Shown here: piece after piece, positions 7,995 to 16,672 of the stretch
Position numbering within the stretch: the stretch's first letter is position 1
How the letters are laid out: every line of letters starts with the position of its first letter
NCBI GenBank assembly: GCA_003149065.1
Contig: QGFZ01000002.1
Location: forward strand, 124,001-188,000
Reading direction: 5' to 3'
Source of the DNA: Ruminococcaceae bacterium R-25
Lineage (GTDB): Bacteria; Bacillota; Clostridia; Saccharofermentanales; Saccharofermentanaceae
DNA length: 64,000 bases
The notes under the pieces: generated by a model
The model's input: the letters and a program-made list of their open reading frames with translations, nothing else
Told to the model about the DNA's origin: nothing
The model's database searches: none
Position numbers and translations under genes: made by a program

Positions 7995-8078
7995 CAGTTT
8001 GCTTTAATGAAGTGCATCTTTGAAAACCGCACAGGCGGCAAATTGTGCTATATGACAGAGAAAACGCGTCTGATATAA
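7995..8078 (+). pseudogene. Tandem duplicate of the 3' end of the preceding gene
   Basis: Reading straight through the stop at 7992-7994 in the same frame gives QFALMKCIFENRTGG and then KLCYMTEKTRLI plus a stop. The last codons of the gene give ESASMKYIFGNFTGG and then RWCYATDIDKLV plus a stop. The two 84-base segments (7911-7994 and 7995-8078) align without gaps. The second copy has no start signal of its own, so I read it as a remnant of a tandem duplication, or of a longer ancestral protein that gained an early stop. Confidence 0.7.
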
Positions 8079-8154
8079 GAAAAACTTATTCCTGCTGCAT
8101 TTTACAAAAGTGATATAATTCCACCCTGAAAGCGTTAAAAAGGGAGCTTAAGTT

Positions 8155-9630
8155 GTGCGCAGTAAAGCGTTTAAGAACATAACGTTATATCTGTTTTGCC
8201 TGTTTGCAGCGACATTGTTTACAGCCGTTTTTTCCCAATCAACAACACCGCTCGCAAAGAACAGCTGGGGATTTGATTCGGCATTCTTTATCCTGGTCGG
8301 ACAGGGAATGACAAAGGGTCTTTTGCCTTACAGGGATTTCTTTGATATGAAGGGACCATATCTTTTTCTTATCGAATATATCGGACAGAAGATCTGTTAT
8401 GGAAGGACAGGTGCTTTCATAATCCAGTGTTTTAATATTTCTTTTTGCCTTTACATCATAGGCAAAATGTCTGATCTTTTTGCCGCAAAACTTATATGGC
8501 TTAGTAGGATCATTGCATTTCTGCCTGCACTGGCAGTGGCAGCCATTAACTATGAGAAAGGCAATCTTACTGAGGAGTACTGCCTCCCTGCGGTGCTTCT
8601 GAGCCTCTATTTTTGTCTTAAGTATTTCAAGGATGCCGAAGCCGGAAAAGGTTTTAAGCACCCGCTTTTGTACTCGCTCTTTTACGGCTCTGCCGTCGGG
8701 TTTATCTGCTTTATCAGGATAACGAATGCAGCGACTGTAGGAGCTATACTCGTTGTTATATTTCTCTTTCTCCTCCATAAAAGGGAGATTAAGAATGCCG
8801 TTTTGAACTTGTTGATGGTATTCACAGGTTTTGCGGCAGCATGCGCCGGTCCGTGTATCTTCTTTTACTCGAAAAACCTGCTCCCGGAAATGCTCAACCA
8901 GGTATTTGTTTTCGGTGCCACATATTCATCCGAGTTTACATTTGCGGAAAAGCTCCAGCGTTCCTTCTCTCATTATGGTTTCTACTTTTTGATCCTTTTG
9001 TTGCCTGTGGTTATATGTATCATTTACCGTGAGAAGTGGTATATGATGCTGTTAAGCCTTTTATCAGCGCTGTTACTTCTTTTTGCCGTAATCCTGGGCA
9101 ATGCTTACGCGCACTATCTGATGCTCTTTATTCCGCATGTGGTGCTTGCCGTGGTTATTGCCATTAAGAACGGAAGCGGGGCATTTAAGACCAGGAAGAA
9201 CATCATATGTGTGATCTGTTTTGCCCTTTTCTTTTCCATACATGTTGTAAGATTCACCAGGAAAGCCGCTTCTTTACAGAATTCTAATTCCGGTTCCGGC
9301 GGGGGTTCTTATGCACAAGATATCGTCTCGCACATTCCTGAGAATGAGCATGGCAGTGTCTATTGTTTCGGTAATGAATACTGGTCCAAATGGTATACAT
9401 CAACTGGCACAATGCCTGCCAACAAATATATGGACTGGCAGTTGCATTATATTAAACTGATGCCTGAGATCGAGGATGAGATCGCGTCACAGATCGAAAA
9501 TGACGGCTGTTTGTGGATAGTTGTTCCGGCAGAAGGCGAGTCAATATCTGACAAGGTCGATGCTGTCATTACCTCTAACTACGATATTGAATACTCGAAC
9601 GAGAAATACATTCTCTATCACAGAGTGTGA
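8155..9630 (+). CDS. Polytopic membrane protein, GT-C glycosyltransferase-like
   Basis: A 491-residue membrane protein with about ten hydrophobic helices. Near the N-terminus it has SWGFDSAFFILVGQGMTKG followed by LPYRDFFDMKGPYLFLIEY. An acidic residue in the first extracellular loop and the YRDxxDxKGP block are typical of ArnT/PMT-like (GT39/83-related) lipid-linked sugar transferases. The C-terminal soluble part (about 390-491) is short. Donor and acceptor are unknown. The start is a GTG with AGGGAGC about eight bases upstream, and a GATATAAT at about 8110 could be its -10 element. It is transcribed alone. Confidence 0.75.
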   Translation: MRSKAFKNITLYLFCLFAATLFTAVFSQSTTPLAKNSWGFDSAFFILVGQGMTKGLLPYRDFFDMKGPYLFLIEYIGQKICYGRTGAFIIQCFNISFCLYIIGKMSDLFAAKLIWLSRIIAFLPALAVAAINYEKGNLTEEYCLPAVLLSLYFCLKYFKDAEAGKGFKHPLLYSLFYGSAVGFICFIRITNAATVGAILVVIFLFLLHKREIKNAVLNLLMVFTGFAAACAGPCIFFYSKNLLPEMLNQVFVFGATYSSEFTFAEKLQRSFSHYGFYFLILLLPVVICIIYREKWYMMLLSLLSALLLLFAVILGNAYAHYLMLFIPHVVLAVVIAIKNGSGAFKTRKNIICVICFALFFSIHVVRFTRKAASLQNSNSGSGGGSYAQDIVSHIPENEHGSVYCFGNEYWSKWYTSTGTMPANKYMDWQLHYIKLMPEIEDEIASQIENDGCLWIVVPAEGESISDKVDAVITSNYDIEYSNEKYILYHRV

Positions 9631-9643
9631 TGACCGTACTCTC

Positions 9644-10207
9644 TTAAGAATCGATATTTACGGCTTCAAGGTCACCAAGGCCTCTTTCGTCATGGCTCGT
9701 GACGATGAGAAGGCGGCCGTTTAAGCGCTCCTTTATGAAGTTGATGGTTTTTTCTCTGGCTTCGTCATCCAAGCCTGTCAGAGGCTCATCAAGTATTACG
9801 CATTCTGATTCGTGAAGCATCGCTCTTATAACGGCGAGGCGCCTCTTCATGCCGCCGGATAATTCACCGGCCTTCTTGTTCGGTGAGTCGGCAGGGAGGA
9901 GCTCTAATATCGCGGATGTCGCATCAGTTACCGATACGCCATCATTTACAGCTAAGATGTTCGTTAATACTGTCTCCTTCTCGAAAAGCCTGTTCTCCTG
10001 GAAACACACTGAAAAGCGCATATTATCAGGCTTTTTGATCTCGCCTTCATCAGGCTCAAGGAGTCCTAAGATCAGGCGGATGCAGGTCGTTTTGCCGATG
10101 CCTGAAGGGCCCTTTAAAAGATACATTCCGTCTTCGAAAACGGCGCTGAATGAATCCAGCACCTTCTTGTCATCAAATGATTTACTGACGTTCTTAAGTT
10201 CGATCAT
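9644..10207 (-). CDS. ABC transporter ATP-binding protein, nitrate/sulfonate/taurine type
   Basis: A small (187-residue) ABC ATPase with Walker A (GPSGIGKTT), Q-loop (CFQENRLF), signature (LSGGMKRRLAVIRAML), Walker B (CVILDEPLTGLD) and H-loop (TSHDE). It is shorter than the usual 240-260 residues for SsuB/TauB-like subunits but all motifs are present. The ATG at 10207 overlaps the permease stop as ATGA; the frame runs upstream to 10282 within the permease gene, so 10207 is the natural start. It is the last gene of a three-gene importer operon transcribed leftwards. Confidence 0.9.
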   Translation of the reverse strand: MIELKNVSKSFDDKKVLDSFSAVFEDGMYLLKGPSGIGKTTCIRLILGLLEPDEGEIKKPDNMRFSVCFQENRLFEKETVLTNILAVNDGVSVTDATSAILELLPADSPNKKAGELSGGMKRRLAVIRAMLHESECVILDEPLTGLDDEAREKTINFIKERLNGRLLIVTSHDERGLGDLEAVNIDS

Positions 10208-10941
10208 TTGAGCACCTTCTTTACTATGAACGAGATGAGCTTTTCGATGATGAATGCGCTTAATACGGCAACTAAGGTCCACGCGAGCATGTCGGATGTC
10301 GCGAGGTTGATCTTCGACCTGTAAAGGCCGTTGCCGATGGATCTTAAGGGCTGTCCGACTACCTCTGCGGTGATGCCTCCGCGAAAAGCCATTCCGATAG
10401 CAAGTGAAATGGCGCTCTTAACGTGGGAACTTACCGAAGGCAGATAGATATACTGGAACCTTTTCGATGCCTTCATCTGGAAAACATCTGCAAGTTCGAG
10501 CATCTTTTGGTCAGTTACCAGGAGGCCTTCAAGAATGTTTTTGTAGAAGATAGGAAAAGATATTATCGCCGATACGATTATCGTTACGAAGCTGCTTCCG
10601 GCCCAGATAAGGGCAATGATTATGAAGCTTACGATAGGGATCGATTTTACGACCGAAACGAAGGGCGAAAAGAATTCTCTTACGATGCCGATCTTATATG
10701 ACAGGATCGCGAGTATTACGCCTGAGAACATACCGATGATGAAACCCAGTAAGATCTTGGCGACCGTCATGCCGACGGAAAGATAGAAAGATGAAGTGGA
10801 ACCGAGAGTAATCAGGGCTTTGAACGTTTCGACCGGCCCTGACAGGAGGATGTTGTTATTTACAACAACAGACGCTGCCTGCCAAATGACAAGCCAGATC
10901 AAAACGATCAAAGTTGTCCTGATGTACTTCTTGTTCTTCAT
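10204..10941 (-). CDS. ABC transporter permease, SsuC/TauC/ThiX-like
   Basis: A 245-residue membrane permease with about six helices. The coupling-loop region reads LADVFQMKASKRFQYIYLPSV, matching the EAA motif of permeases for sulfonate, nitrate, taurine and thiamine-precursor importers. VVGQPLRSIGNGLYRSK, close to the end, is also typical. It starts on the last base of the binding-protein gene (TAATG) and overlaps the ATPase gene by four bases, so the three are translationally coupled. Confidence 0.9.
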   Translation of the reverse strand: MKNKKYIRTTLIVLIWLVIWQAASVVVNNNILLSGPVETFKALITLGSTSSFYLSVGMTVAKILLGFIIGMFSGVILAILSYKIGIVREFFSPFVSVVKSIPIVSFIIIALIWAGSSFVTIIVSAIISFPIFYKNILEGLLVTDQKMLELADVFQMKASKRFQYIYLPSVSSHVKSAISLAIGMAFRGGITAEVVGQPLRSIGNGLYRSKINLATSDMLAWTLVAVLSAFIIEKLISFIVKKVLK

Positions 10942-11957
10942 TAAGTCGCTTTTGTAGTGATCTCAGTGTCCGAATTATCGGGCTTGTAGAAATAGAATTC
11001 CTTCGGAGGGAGTTTGCCGCCGATTGATTTCGGATCAGCCTTATAGAGGACTTCGAGATAAGCGGAGAGTGTGGTCTTCATTGACTGGCCTGTGATGCAG
11101 GTAACACCGCACTCGGGGATAGCCTTCTTTGCGAGATCCTCATCAGCGATGATCTCTTTTGCAACGACAAGCTTTGCAGTCTTCTTGAGGTCAGTATCAA
11201 CAGCATATGTGCTGAATTCGTGTTCCATGATGAACTGGACTACAGCGTCTCTGTGAGCTTCAAGGAACTCGTTTCTTACGATGGTAACGCCTGTAACCAT
11301 GGAGCCGCCGTCAGATACTGCTGCCCACTCGTCATCGAGGGAGAAAGCAACGTTAAGATTCTTGTTTTTCGCGCAAGCAACTGTTACGAAAGGCTGGGGA
11401 AGTACTGCAATCTGGTTGGGATCTTCAGCGAGAACTGCTGCGACCTCAGTAGATTCAGACTTGAACTCGATCTCGATATCCTCATCTGTGATTCCGTTCT
11501 TGGAGAGGAGATATCTCAATGAGTATTCAGGTGTAGCGCCCTGGCCTGTTGTAATGACTTTCTGACCCTTAAGATCCTTTACGCATGTGATTCCCTTATT
11601 GCCTGTTACGCAGTAAAGAACGCCTGCTGTGTTGATGTCGATAACGCTTATTCCGCCGTTCGTCTTGTTGTAGAGAACGGATGCGAGGTTAGCAGGGATA
11701 AGAGCAATGTCGAGGTCTCCTGATACGACCTTGGCAGCGATCTCATCAGGTGCTGCTGACATCGTGAATTCATACTTTCCTTCAGACTTGCCCTGGGCTG
11801 CTTCGTCCATGAGGTTTACAAGACCTATAGTTGTAGGTCCTTTAAGAGAGCCTACTCTGATGACTGTATCATCTTTTGTTTTATTCTGTGCGCATCCTGC
11901 GAGCATTCCCAAAGAGAGAACTGCAGTAAGAATTGATGCGATAATCTTATTTTTCAT
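10941..11957 (-). CDS. ABC transporter substrate-binding lipoprotein, NMT1/SsuA-like
   Basis: A 338-residue lipoprotein with signal peptide and lipobox (LGMLAGC, Cys22). The mature part shows the NMT1/THI5/SsuA layout: VGSLKGPTTIGLVNLMDEA, VVSGDLDIALIPANLASVLYNKT, DLKGQKVITTGQGATPEYSLRYLL, and VAVLAEDPNQIAVLPQPFV. Such proteins deliver sulfonates, nitrate, or thiamine precursors to the SsuBC-like pair encoded downstream. The ligand is not settled: no linked desulfonation or thiamine gene lies here. GAAGGA precedes the ATG, and on the minus strand GTGTATAAT near 11977-11982 is a likely -10 element. Confidence 0.88.
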   Translation of the reverse strand: MKNKIIASILTAVLSLGMLAGCAQNKTKDDTVIRVGSLKGPTTIGLVNLMDEAAQGKSEGKYEFTMSAAPDEIAAKVVSGDLDIALIPANLASVLYNKTNGGISVIDINTAGVLYCVTGNKGITCVKDLKGQKVITTGQGATPEYSLRYLLSKNGITDEDIEIEFKSESTEVAAVLAEDPNQIAVLPQPFVTVACAKNKNLNVAFSLDDEWAAVSDGGSMVTGVTIVRNEFLEAHRDAVVQFIMEHEFSTYAVDTDLKKTAKLVVAKEIIADEDLAKKAIPECGVTCITGQSMKTTLSAYLEVLYKADPKSIGGKLPPKEFYFYKPDNSDTEITTKAT

Positions 11958-12005
11958 AAGATTTCCTTCTTTCTAATATAAAATCGCTCTGATTATACAC
12001 TCTTA

Positions 12006-12034
12006 TTCGACAATTGGCATTTCTGTTGTATTAT
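12006..12034 (+). promoter_or_regulatory. Probable promoter of the mscS gene
   Basis: TTCGAC (12006-12011), 17-base spacer, TATTAT (12029-12034), about 30 bases ahead of the ATG at 12067. Confidence 0.45.
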
Positions 12035-12066
12035 TAACGCAATGAAGCAAAAAAGAGGGTCAAATT

Positions 12067-12921
12067 ATGTTTGGAAACGTATTTGATAATTTCGATATAA
12101 AATCACTTTTCGATACCACCACTACGCTCGGCCAGATCGTTGAGCTCGTCATATATGCCGTAATCGCTGCAGTGGCTACCACGGTGATCCTTCTTATCTA
12201 CGGCAAGTTCGTAAAGAACAGGCTCAAGGCCAAGAACAATCTTACGATCCGATTCACACAGAACATCATCAGGGTTGCTATAATCCTCATCGCCGTTATC
12301 TGGGTCCTCGTAAGCTCGACAGCAACTACCGATATCGGTAAAGTCCTCTTCCAGGGAACTGCAATACTCGGTGCTGTTTTCGGTCTCGCTGCCCAGCCTG
12401 TATTGGGCGACTTCTTCAGCGGCATCGCCATCACTTTGAACAGACCTTTTGAGATCGGCGACTGGATCGAACTCGAAAACGGCACGGCAGGCGTAGTTGC
12501 TGATATTACACCCAGACATGTAGTCTTAAGAAGCCTTGGCACAGTTGAGATCATTGTCCCCAACAGCAAGATCAATGCGCTCATGATCAAGGACACGAGC
12601 TTCAAGAAATTAAGATCAACAAAGATGGAATTCAACGTTGCTTACGGCACCGATGTCGATAAAGCATCCGAGATCATCAAGAATGCGGTCACTGCTTCCG
12701 AACTTACTGTTCCTGCAAAAGATGAAGATTACGGTCCTGTATTCTTTGAAGCTTTTGCTGACAGCAGCCTCGTTCTCACAATGGTCGTTTACTACAAGCA
12801 GAGTACGTCAGGCCTTGAAGTTAAGACCGACGTCAACAAGCGCGTCAACGACGCATTCAATGAAGCCGGCATCGAGATTCCGTTCAACTACGTCAATGTT
12901 GTTATGCAGGGTAAGGATTAA
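12067..12921 (+). CDS. mscS: Small-conductance mechanosensitive channel, MscS family
   Basis: A 284-residue membrane channel expected to open on hypo-osmotic shock. Three hydrophobic stretches lie in the first 110 residues. The pore-lining and beta-domain region reads LFQGTAILGAVFGLAAQPVLGDFFSGIAITLNRPF and then EIGDWIELENGTAGVVADITPRHVVLRS, which is the canonical MscS sequence. GTVEIIVPNSKI and a C-terminal alpha/beta part complete it. The length matches E. coli MscS (286). It is divergent from the SsuABC-like operon and followed by an unrelated gene 37 bases later. Confidence 0.93.
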   Translation: MFGNVFDNFDIKSLFDTTTTLGQIVELVIYAVIAAVATTVILLIYGKFVKNRLKAKNNLTIRFTQNIIRVAIILIAVIWVLVSSTATTDIGKVLFQGTAILGAVFGLAAQPVLGDFFSGIAITLNRPFEIGDWIELENGTAGVVADITPRHVVLRSLGTVEIIVPNSKINALMIKDTSFKKLRSTKMEFNVAYGTDVDKASEIIKNAVTASELTVPAKDEDYGPVFFEAFADSSLVLTMVVYYKQSTSGLEVKTDVNKRVNDAFNEAGIEIPFNYVNVVMQGKD

Positions 12922-12958
12922 AGGCAGGTGTTTTTTCACATAAGTTAAGGGGGTTCCG

Positions 12959-14377
12959 ATGGCTGAATTAAAGGGTTATTCGTGTCCGAAGTGTGGAAGT
13001 TATCTTGATGTTGACAGAGACCGGGATGTGTTTGAATGCCCTTTCTGCGGAAACCGTTTTAATGCTCTTGTTTTCCACCGGGATGAACTGTTAGCGGAGG
13101 CCAGAAGGTTGGCACGAAGCGGAGATATAGGTCAGGCGATGGAAAAATACGAATACCTGCTAAATCTCCTGCCTGATGATTTTGACATTAAGAATGAATA
13201 TGCATGTGCCGTAGACGGCATTAAGTCTTCCAAAGCCTTATCGATCGATCTTCCTAAGGAACCCGATCTTGTGGTTGCACACGAAAGACTGCGTGCACTT
13301 CTAATTAATGATAAGAGGTTCAGTTTAGGTCCGGGAGCAGATTACTTTGCAAAGCTCTGTGAGGTTCTTTCCCTTGAGGTTAAATACAAAGAGCTTTACG
13401 GAAAATACGAGAAGAAACTTAAAGAGGCTGAAGAAGCGAAAGGCGGCAAAGATAAACCGCTCAAATATATAGTTGCTATATACGCTGTCGCGGGCGGAAT
13501 TCTTGCGTTTGGCTATTATGCTGAACTGAGAAAATACTACATAGCTTCTGACATACGTGCCACCTGGCCGCTCTGGACATACTTCTCGATACTGGCGGTC
13601 CTGATCATTGCATGTGTTGCCATATACTTTATTTCAGCCTGGAAAAATAAGGATCAGACCGCGCGGTACAACAAGTATAAAAAGAGCGCTGAAGACTTTT
13701 ACAATAACGAAATAGTGCCTCTTCTGGAGTTATACAGACAAGGTGTTGATGAGCTCGAAAAGCTTAAGCCCGTTACAAATAAGAATGCAGAAGTTAATGG
13801 TGAAGATAAGACAGTTACTTCGCAAGCGTCAAAAAGCACTTCTGATCTGCAAGAGCATATTACCTGTTCCAAGTGCGGCGGTGAGCTTATCCTTGATAAC
13901 AAAAACAAGGTTTATATCTGCAGTCACTGCGGTGTCTCTTTTGATTATTCGATGTTTATCGGAACGCCAGTTTCAAAGGCTTTCAAGGAATTGGCAGATG
14001 GTGAATTCGACCTCGCAGATAAGAGGTTTTTAAAGATCCTTGAAGAGAATCCGGGTGACTTTGATGCTAACTTCGGCCGTGTTCTCTGTGCCGGAAAATG
14101 GAAAAATCTGCGTGAGATAGAGCTTAACGATCAAGCGAAAGATATCGACTGGGATGAAATGAAAAAACGTGTGGATCAGGCGATCGAAAACAGTTTTGGC
14201 AGCGGCAGACGGTATTTTAAGGCTTTTGAGGTGCTTTTAAATCCCATAAGAACGTATTCCCGATTATCTGATAAGACTGATGAGGAGAGTAAGACAGCAG
14301 TTAAAGAGGCTGAAAATGATTTCAAAAACGAGTATCCCCGTTTCCTTTTGATGGATAAGCAATTCAGAAGAACATAA
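12959..14377 (+). CDS. Zinc-ribbon membrane protein of unknown function
   Basis: A 472-residue protein with two zinc ribbons: CPKCGSYLDVDRDRDVFECPFCG at the N-terminus (about 9-31) and CSKCGGELILDNKNKVYICSHCG (about 303-325). Each is followed by a helical stretch resembling a tetratricopeptide-like unit (LARSGDIGQAMEKYEYLLNLLPDD and LADGEFDLADKRFLKILEENPGD), so the protein looks like an internal duplication around two membrane helices (about 164-184 and 202-222). I do not recognise the family. GGGGG precedes the ATG. A small membrane protein gene follows after 25 bases. Confidence 0.75.
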   Translation: MAELKGYSCPKCGSYLDVDRDRDVFECPFCGNRFNALVFHRDELLAEARRLARSGDIGQAMEKYEYLLNLLPDDFDIKNEYACAVDGIKSSKALSIDLPKEPDLVVAHERLRALLINDKRFSLGPGADYFAKLCEVLSLEVKYKELYGKYEKKLKEAEEAKGGKDKPLKYIVAIYAVAGGILAFGYYAELRKYYIASDIRATWPLWTYFSILAVLIIACVAIYFISAWKNKDQTARYNKYKKSAEDFYNNEIVPLLELYRQGVDELEKLKPVTNKNAEVNGEDKTVTSQASKSTSDLQEHITCSKCGGELILDNKNKVYICSHCGVSFDYSMFIGTPVSKAFKELADGEFDLADKRFLKILEENPGDFDANFGRVLCAGKWKNLREIELNDQAKDIDWDEMKKRVDQAIENSFGSGRRYFKAFEVLLNPIRTYSRLSDKTDEESKTAVKEAENDFKNEYPRFLLMDKQFRRT

Positions 14378-14402
14378 GGTGTAAAGCATCGGAGATAATT
14401 CT

Positions 14403-14756
14403 ATGTCACGAAAGAAGATAATAACAAAACCAGTTGTACTGATAATAGTGACCGTTTTAATAGCCGTGTTGATCATCCCGTTTTTCAAATTGAGTTTTAA
14501 AGACGGCGGGAGTGATGCTTATCATCCTCTTATTCCGTGGTACATATATATCAACTATCACCAGCTTCCTGATAAATATCCGCCGCATAGTATGGGAGAT
14601 GAAAATGAGGAACCGGACTTTTCAAGTTATCCGCTCTATGTCGGAGGACACGGATTGATCCTTTTTGGTGTTGTCACGATAGTTTTCGATAAGTATGAAG
14701 TTTATCCTGACGGACATAAAGAAAATATCAGCGGATTCAATATCGGGGTTGTATGA
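14403..14756 (+). CDS. Small membrane-anchored hypothetical protein
   Basis: A 117-residue protein with one N-terminal membrane helix (about 8-24, VVLIIVTVLIAVLIIPFF) and an extracellular tail rich in Tyr and Pro. No family recognised. A GGAG lies ten bases before the ATG, and the gene follows the zinc-ribbon gene by 25 bases, so they are probably one transcript. A perfect hairpin overlaps the stop. Confidence 0.6.
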   Translation: MSRKKIITKPVVLIIVTVLIAVLIIPFFKLSFKDGGSDAYHPLIPWYIYINYHQLPDKYPPHSMGDENEEPDFSSYPLYVGGHGLILFGVVTIVFDKYEVYPDGHKENISGFNIGVV

Positions 14757-14776
14757 TCAGCAGCAATTGCTGATCG
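14754..14776. terminator. Hairpin between convergent genes
   Basis: TGATCAGCA (14754-14762) pairs with TGCTGATC (14769-14776) around a short loop. There is no T-run on either strand, so intrinsic termination would be weak, but it lies exactly between the stops of two convergent genes. Confidence 0.4.
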
Positions 14777-14789
14777 TGCCGAAAAGTCC

Positions 14790-15626
14790 TCAGTCTGTTG
14801 TAACAACCTCTCCGTCAGCACCCGGAATATCCCTGATAATGTCTCCTACATCAGGAACTGTAATACGCCCTGACAGAGGGTTCTTGATGCTGATAACTGG
14901 TGTTGTGATCTCAGCCTCGACTTCAGATCTCTCAAATGCCAGATCGCAGTCTATCATCTCGCAGTTTATGAGCTTTAAGCCCTTGCAGTAACAGAGGGGC
15001 TGCGTGCCCTTTATCGTGCAGTTTATGAGGGTCAGGTTTTCCGAATACCAGGCTAAGTATTCACCGTTGATGACAGAGTCTCTTACGGTCACGTTTTTCG
15101 CGTGCCAGAAAGCGTCCTTGGTATTGAGGACGGAATTGGTGATCTCAACATTTTCGACATACTGGAAAGAATACTTTCCGTTCAGCCTGAAATTGTCCAT
15201 GACGATGTCAGAAGATCTCATGAGAAAGTACTCTGATTCGGCGGTCGTGTCAGTCACCTTAAGGCCGTGAACAGACCATCCGAATTCGGGCGAGATTATG
15301 CCTGAAGAACTGATAGTAACCTTTGAGCATTCGCGGAGAGCCTTGATGCCGTGGAGCTTTGAGCCGGCGATGTCGATGTGGTCCGAATACCACATGGCAG
15401 CTCTGCATTTATCGGTCAGTTCGGAATTCTTTATTGTAAGTCCGTGGTCGTGCCAGAAGGGGTATCTCAAGTTGAAAAAGGAGTCTTCAACGATAACGTC
15501 GGTGCTCTCTTTTAATGCGCTCTCACCGTCGGCGGGACCGTCAAATCTGCAGTTTCTGACCATGATGCCGCAGCTCCCGTAAAGGGCGCGTTCCTGGTCC
15601 ATCGTCTGGTTTTCGATTACCTGCAT
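14790..15626 (-). CDS. DUF3737 family right-handed beta-helix protein
   Basis: A 278-residue protein with repeated short strands of the kind seen in parallel beta-helices. The opening QERALYGSCGIMVRNCRFDG, then PADGESALKESTDVIVEDSFFNLRYPFWHDHGLTIKNSEL, matches the DUF3737 family well. The family is widespread in Bacillota and has no proven function; no signal peptide is seen, so it is probably cytosolic. I chose the ATG at 15626, five bases after GAGG, over a GTG at 15632. Confidence 0.85.
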   Translation of the reverse strand: MQVIENQTMDQERALYGSCGIMVRNCRFDGPADGESALKESTDVIVEDSFFNLRYPFWHDHGLTIKNSELTDKCRAAMWYSDHIDIAGSKLHGIKALRECSKVTISSSGIISPEFGWSVHGLKVTDTTAESEYFLMRSSDIVMDNFRLNGKYSFQYVENVEITNSVLNTKDAFWHAKNVTVRDSVINGEYLAWYSENLTLINCTIKGTQPLCYCKGLKLINCEMIDCDLAFERSEVEAEITTPVISIKNPLSGRITVPDVGDIIRDIPGADGEVVTTD

Positions 15627-15760
15627 AAGCACCTCGAAGAACTTGATAAGAATACGATACCAAATCCCGGAAAAAATTTGTGTTACCGGGATAACATTTA
15701 TATCAAATACTTTTTAGCCGTGTGCGCGAAAATGTAGTAAAATAACATAAGTTTCGTAGA

Positions 15761-15776
15761 ATTAACAAAAGTTAGT
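15761..15776. promoter_or_regulatory. Inverted repeat before the DtxR-type gene
   Basis: ATTAAC (15761-15766) and GTTAGT (15771-15776) form an almost perfect inverted repeat with a four-base centre, about 37 bases before the regulator start and downstream of a TAAAAT at about 15738. It could be an autoregulatory operator. There is no independent support. Confidence 0.3.
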
Positions 15777-15812
15777 TTGTCGGGCAAGTGCATCTGATCT
15801 TGAGGTATTAAT

Positions 15813-16217
15813 ATGAAAAACGATATCGCAATCGGCAAGTCGGCAGAGGACTATCTTGAGTCCATGATCATTCTTAAGGAGAAGAACGGATATATCCGCT
15901 CAGTAGACATCGCAGGTTTCCTTGGCGTTACCAAGCCCAGTGTAAGTAATGCAATGAAGCGCCTCCGCGAGGAAGGCTATATCGAGATGAACCGTTCGGG
16001 CTTTATCACGGTTACCGAGAAGGGCATGGAGATCGCTGACAAGATCTACACACGTCATAAGAAGCTCACTGATTTCTTCGTAGCACTCGGTGTAAACGAA
16101 GAGGTTGCTGAAGATGATGCATGCAAGATCGAGCATGACTTAAGCGATGAGACTTTCGAAGCCATCTGCAATCACATCGAGAAATTCGGCAAGGCCAATA
16201 AGTCAAAAAAGAAGTAA
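15813..16217 (+). CDS. DtxR/MntR family metal-dependent regulator
   Basis: A 134-residue regulator. A winged helix-turn-helix spans about 8-75 (SVDIAGFLGVTKPSVSNAMKRLREEGYI), followed by the dimerisation and metal domain. Metal ligands appear as in DtxR: acidic residues in SAEDYLESM at the N-terminus, His in YTRHKKL, and Cys, Glu and His in ACKIEHDLS. The Cys at the first position of that motif is like DtxR/IdeR rather than B. subtilis MntR, which has Glu. There is no SH3-like third domain. It stands just before the lar cluster, which needs nickel, so it could control metal supply there; the metal sensed is unknown. Confidence 0.85.
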   Translation: MKNDIAIGKSAEDYLESMIILKEKNGYIRSVDIAGFLGVTKPSVSNAMKRLREEGYIEMNRSGFITVTEKGMEIADKIYTRHKKLTDFFVALGVNEEVAEDDACKIEHDLSDETFEAICNHIEKFGKANKSKKK

Positions 16218-16248
16218 TTATTTACGCTTAACTGATATATGCCTATTT

Positions 16249-16271
16249 ATTTAGTTTGATAAAATCTAAAT
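16249..16271. promoter_or_regulatory. Candidate metal-regulator operator over the lar operon promoter
   Basis: ATTTAG (16249-16254) and CTAAAT (16266-16271) form a perfect inverted repeat with an 11-base centre. The centre holds the likely -10 element TAAAAT (16260-16265) of the operon beginning at 16299. A dyad overlapping a -10 is a typical repressor site, and the DtxR-type gene is immediately upstream. Binding is inferred. Confidence 0.4.
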
Positions 16272-16298
16272 ACACTATTTATCGGAGGAGAGTTATTT

Positions 16299-16658
16299 AT
16301 GGCATGTTTTTTGGTACCTACAACTGAAGCAATCGTAACAACAGTAATCAAGAAAGTCGCAGACAAGAAAGGTTCTGACAATATCTTCATCAAGAAGATG
16401 GGATGGCTCAATAACATGCTTTGGGGTGGTTCCGCTCTCTTAGCTTTCGAGCACGTTTGGCACGGTGAAGTTACACCCTGGTTCCCTTTCCTCACTGCAG
16501 CTTCAAATGCTGAGGACGCAGCTGAGATGCTCCACGAGATGAGTACGAGCGGCGTTGCTATGGCAATACTTGTCACGTTAGCGTGGGTGGTCATGGTGCT
16601 TGTGGCACAGGCCGTTTCCAAGAAGAAAGCTCCGGCACAAGCTAAGGCAAAGGCATAA
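16299..16658 (+). CDS. Small membrane protein at the head of the lar operon
   Basis: A 119-residue protein with two hydrophobic stretches (about 35-47 around WLNNMLWGGSALLAF, and about 88-106, GVAMAILVTLAWVVMVLVAQAV) and a Lys/Ala-rich basic tail. Between them is FEHVWHGEVTPWFPF, with two His and two Glu close together that could bind a metal at the membrane face. I do not recognise the family. Strong ribosome site GGAGGAG. It and the next gene precede larE directly with spacings of 14 and -1 bases, so they belong to the same operon. A role in nickel entry or membrane association is a guess. Confidence 0.7.
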   Translation: MACFLVPTTEAIVTTVIKKVADKKGSDNIFIKKMGWLNNMLWGGSALLAFEHVWHGEVTPWFPFLTAASNAEDAAEMLHEMSTSGVAMAILVTLAWVVMVLVAQAVSKKKAPAQAKAKA

Positions 16659-16672
16659 GGGGGGCTCTTCAC

